A model generated the notes under the pieces. It saw only the letters and a program-made list of their open reading frames with translations, made no database searches and was not told where the DNA came from. The position numbers and the translations under genes were made by a program. A stretch of DNA of 64,000 nt, taken from assembly GCA_028015205.1 (NCBI GenBank), contig CM051519.1, positions 44,125,979 through 44,189,978 of the forward strand. Direction: 5' to 3'. Shown here one piece after another: positions 63,229 through 64,000 of this stretch (its first letter is position 1; every line of letters starts with the position of its first letter). This DNA is from Mytilisepta virgata (lineage: Eukaryota > Mollusca > Bivalvia > Mytilida > Mytilidae).

Positions 63229-64000
63229 GCCTTCGAGACATGATGGCCATACATCCACTTCATTCCTAGGATGTGTCGACCATACCGTCACATTGTCCAT
63301 ACTTTTAAGTATTTATTCCATTGTGGTTATAGCATAAAATATAATAATACAACAAATATTATTTCATAGTTGTAACATAAATATGATTTTGTAGTATTTA
63401 TTATGTACAAGTTTGCTGGTTCGAAAGAGTCAGTAAAGAATATAAGAATTAAAGATAATATTTTTGTTTTGTATTTTATTTATTCATTCAGTCATACAGA
63501 TAAACAAATATACAACAATCAACATACAACATATATACATCATACAGCAAACACCATACACCATATACATACAACATACAAAAAACATAAATATATTTTA
63601 TTTATTCGTTCAAGCATGCAGATAATCAAGTACACTAGAAAACAACGAACATACAAGTTCCAATAAAGGGCCTTCTATATAATGACAACACAATACAACA
63701 TATTGATTAGATACATAAATACAGATAATACTTTTTTTAAACAATAATACTGATTAATAACAGTATATATGTGTGTGATTCTTCCCACACTGGTGAGTTT
63801 TAAAAGAAAAGTAGAGAAAATATAAATTATATGTCCACCTCATCCCTTATCCAGATGAGCAAGCTTTACAGGTTTTCACATATATTACATATAATTTGTC
63901 TGTGCACATCTATAATTCTATAAAATATAAACACCATAGTGGACATACTCGTGACTAAAGCACAGCCGAAAGTCAATTGTCTGTTCTGTGCAGAAGCCAC
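63229..64000. other. No supported gene; diverged tandem A/T-rich segment
   Basis: About 63475-63545 and 63595-63660 share 'tttattc(a/g)ttca..cat(a/g)cagata' and 'aaacaac(a)aacata', a diverged duplication around a (CATACA)-rich tract. Confidence 0.4.

Overview
The window looks like nuclear DNA of a marine bivalve, most likely a mytilid mussel. It is AT-rich, has no operon-like coding, and is full of short inverted-repeat elements, minisatellites and dispersed repeats that I recognise as typical of mussel genomes. Examples are the segment around 31.74-32.05 kb (reverse-complement relative at 21.1-21.3 kb) and the tandem-core elements at 3.4-5.9, 6.3-7.1, 19.3-20.1 and 22.0-23.5 kb. Species assignment is inference.

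The protein-coding content I can support is a set of short first exons, all on the minus strand, all ending at a GT donor in phase 1. The one nearest the window start (750-795) encodes MGNAATAKKGDPTEN, which matches the N-terminus of the cAMP-dependent protein kinase (PKA) catalytic subunit (vertebrate C-alpha MGNAAAAKKGSEQES, also a phase-1 exon). Upstream of it along the minus strand lie further start-codon exons with phase-1 donors: 9834-10071 (79 residues, glutamine- and arginine-rich), 20318-20345 (MSKKEKGNV), 29694-29727 (MSEKEEKEAKF), 32961-32982 (MSVHFVS) and 37858-37966 (36 residues, His/Ser/Lys-rich). Weaker candidates are at 10628-10664, 14694-14709 and 18424-18463. My reading is that at least 37 kb of the window is the 5' region of one PKA catalytic-subunit gene with many alternative promoters and N-termini. 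The shared kinase exons would lie beyond position 1, outside the window. None of the kinase core is visible here.

Layout: 1-800 intron plus the canonical PKA first exon; 3.4-7.2 kb two non-autonomous elements with tandem cores; 8.0-8.25 kb a MITE; 9.8-10.9 kb first exon(s); 13.6-14.55 kb a CpG-rich element saturated with short motifs; 19.3-20.1 kb a minisatellite; 20.3 kb first exon; 22.0-23.5 kb a repeat element; 24-25 kb repeats; 29.7 and 33.0 kb first exons; 33.5-34.9 kb two motif-saturated elements, one with perfect 18-bp terminal inverted repeats; 37.4-38 kb MITE and first exon; 43.2-44.1 kb a TIR-bounded element carrying a palindromic minisatellite; 46.1 kb a foldback; 48.4-49.9 kb a decayed LINE 3' end; 53.7-57.5 kb minisatellites and a foldback with an expanded GATATC array; 58.16-61.20 kb a 3-kb satellite of about 58 hairpin-forming 52/53-bp monomers; 62.7-63.2 kb two tRNA-like SINE copies, one split by a 103-bp near-perfect hairpin insertion.

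The remaining sequence is low-complexity intronic or intergenic DNA in which I see no supported gene. All calls were made by eye; splice sites and gene identity have not been tested against transcripts or databases.
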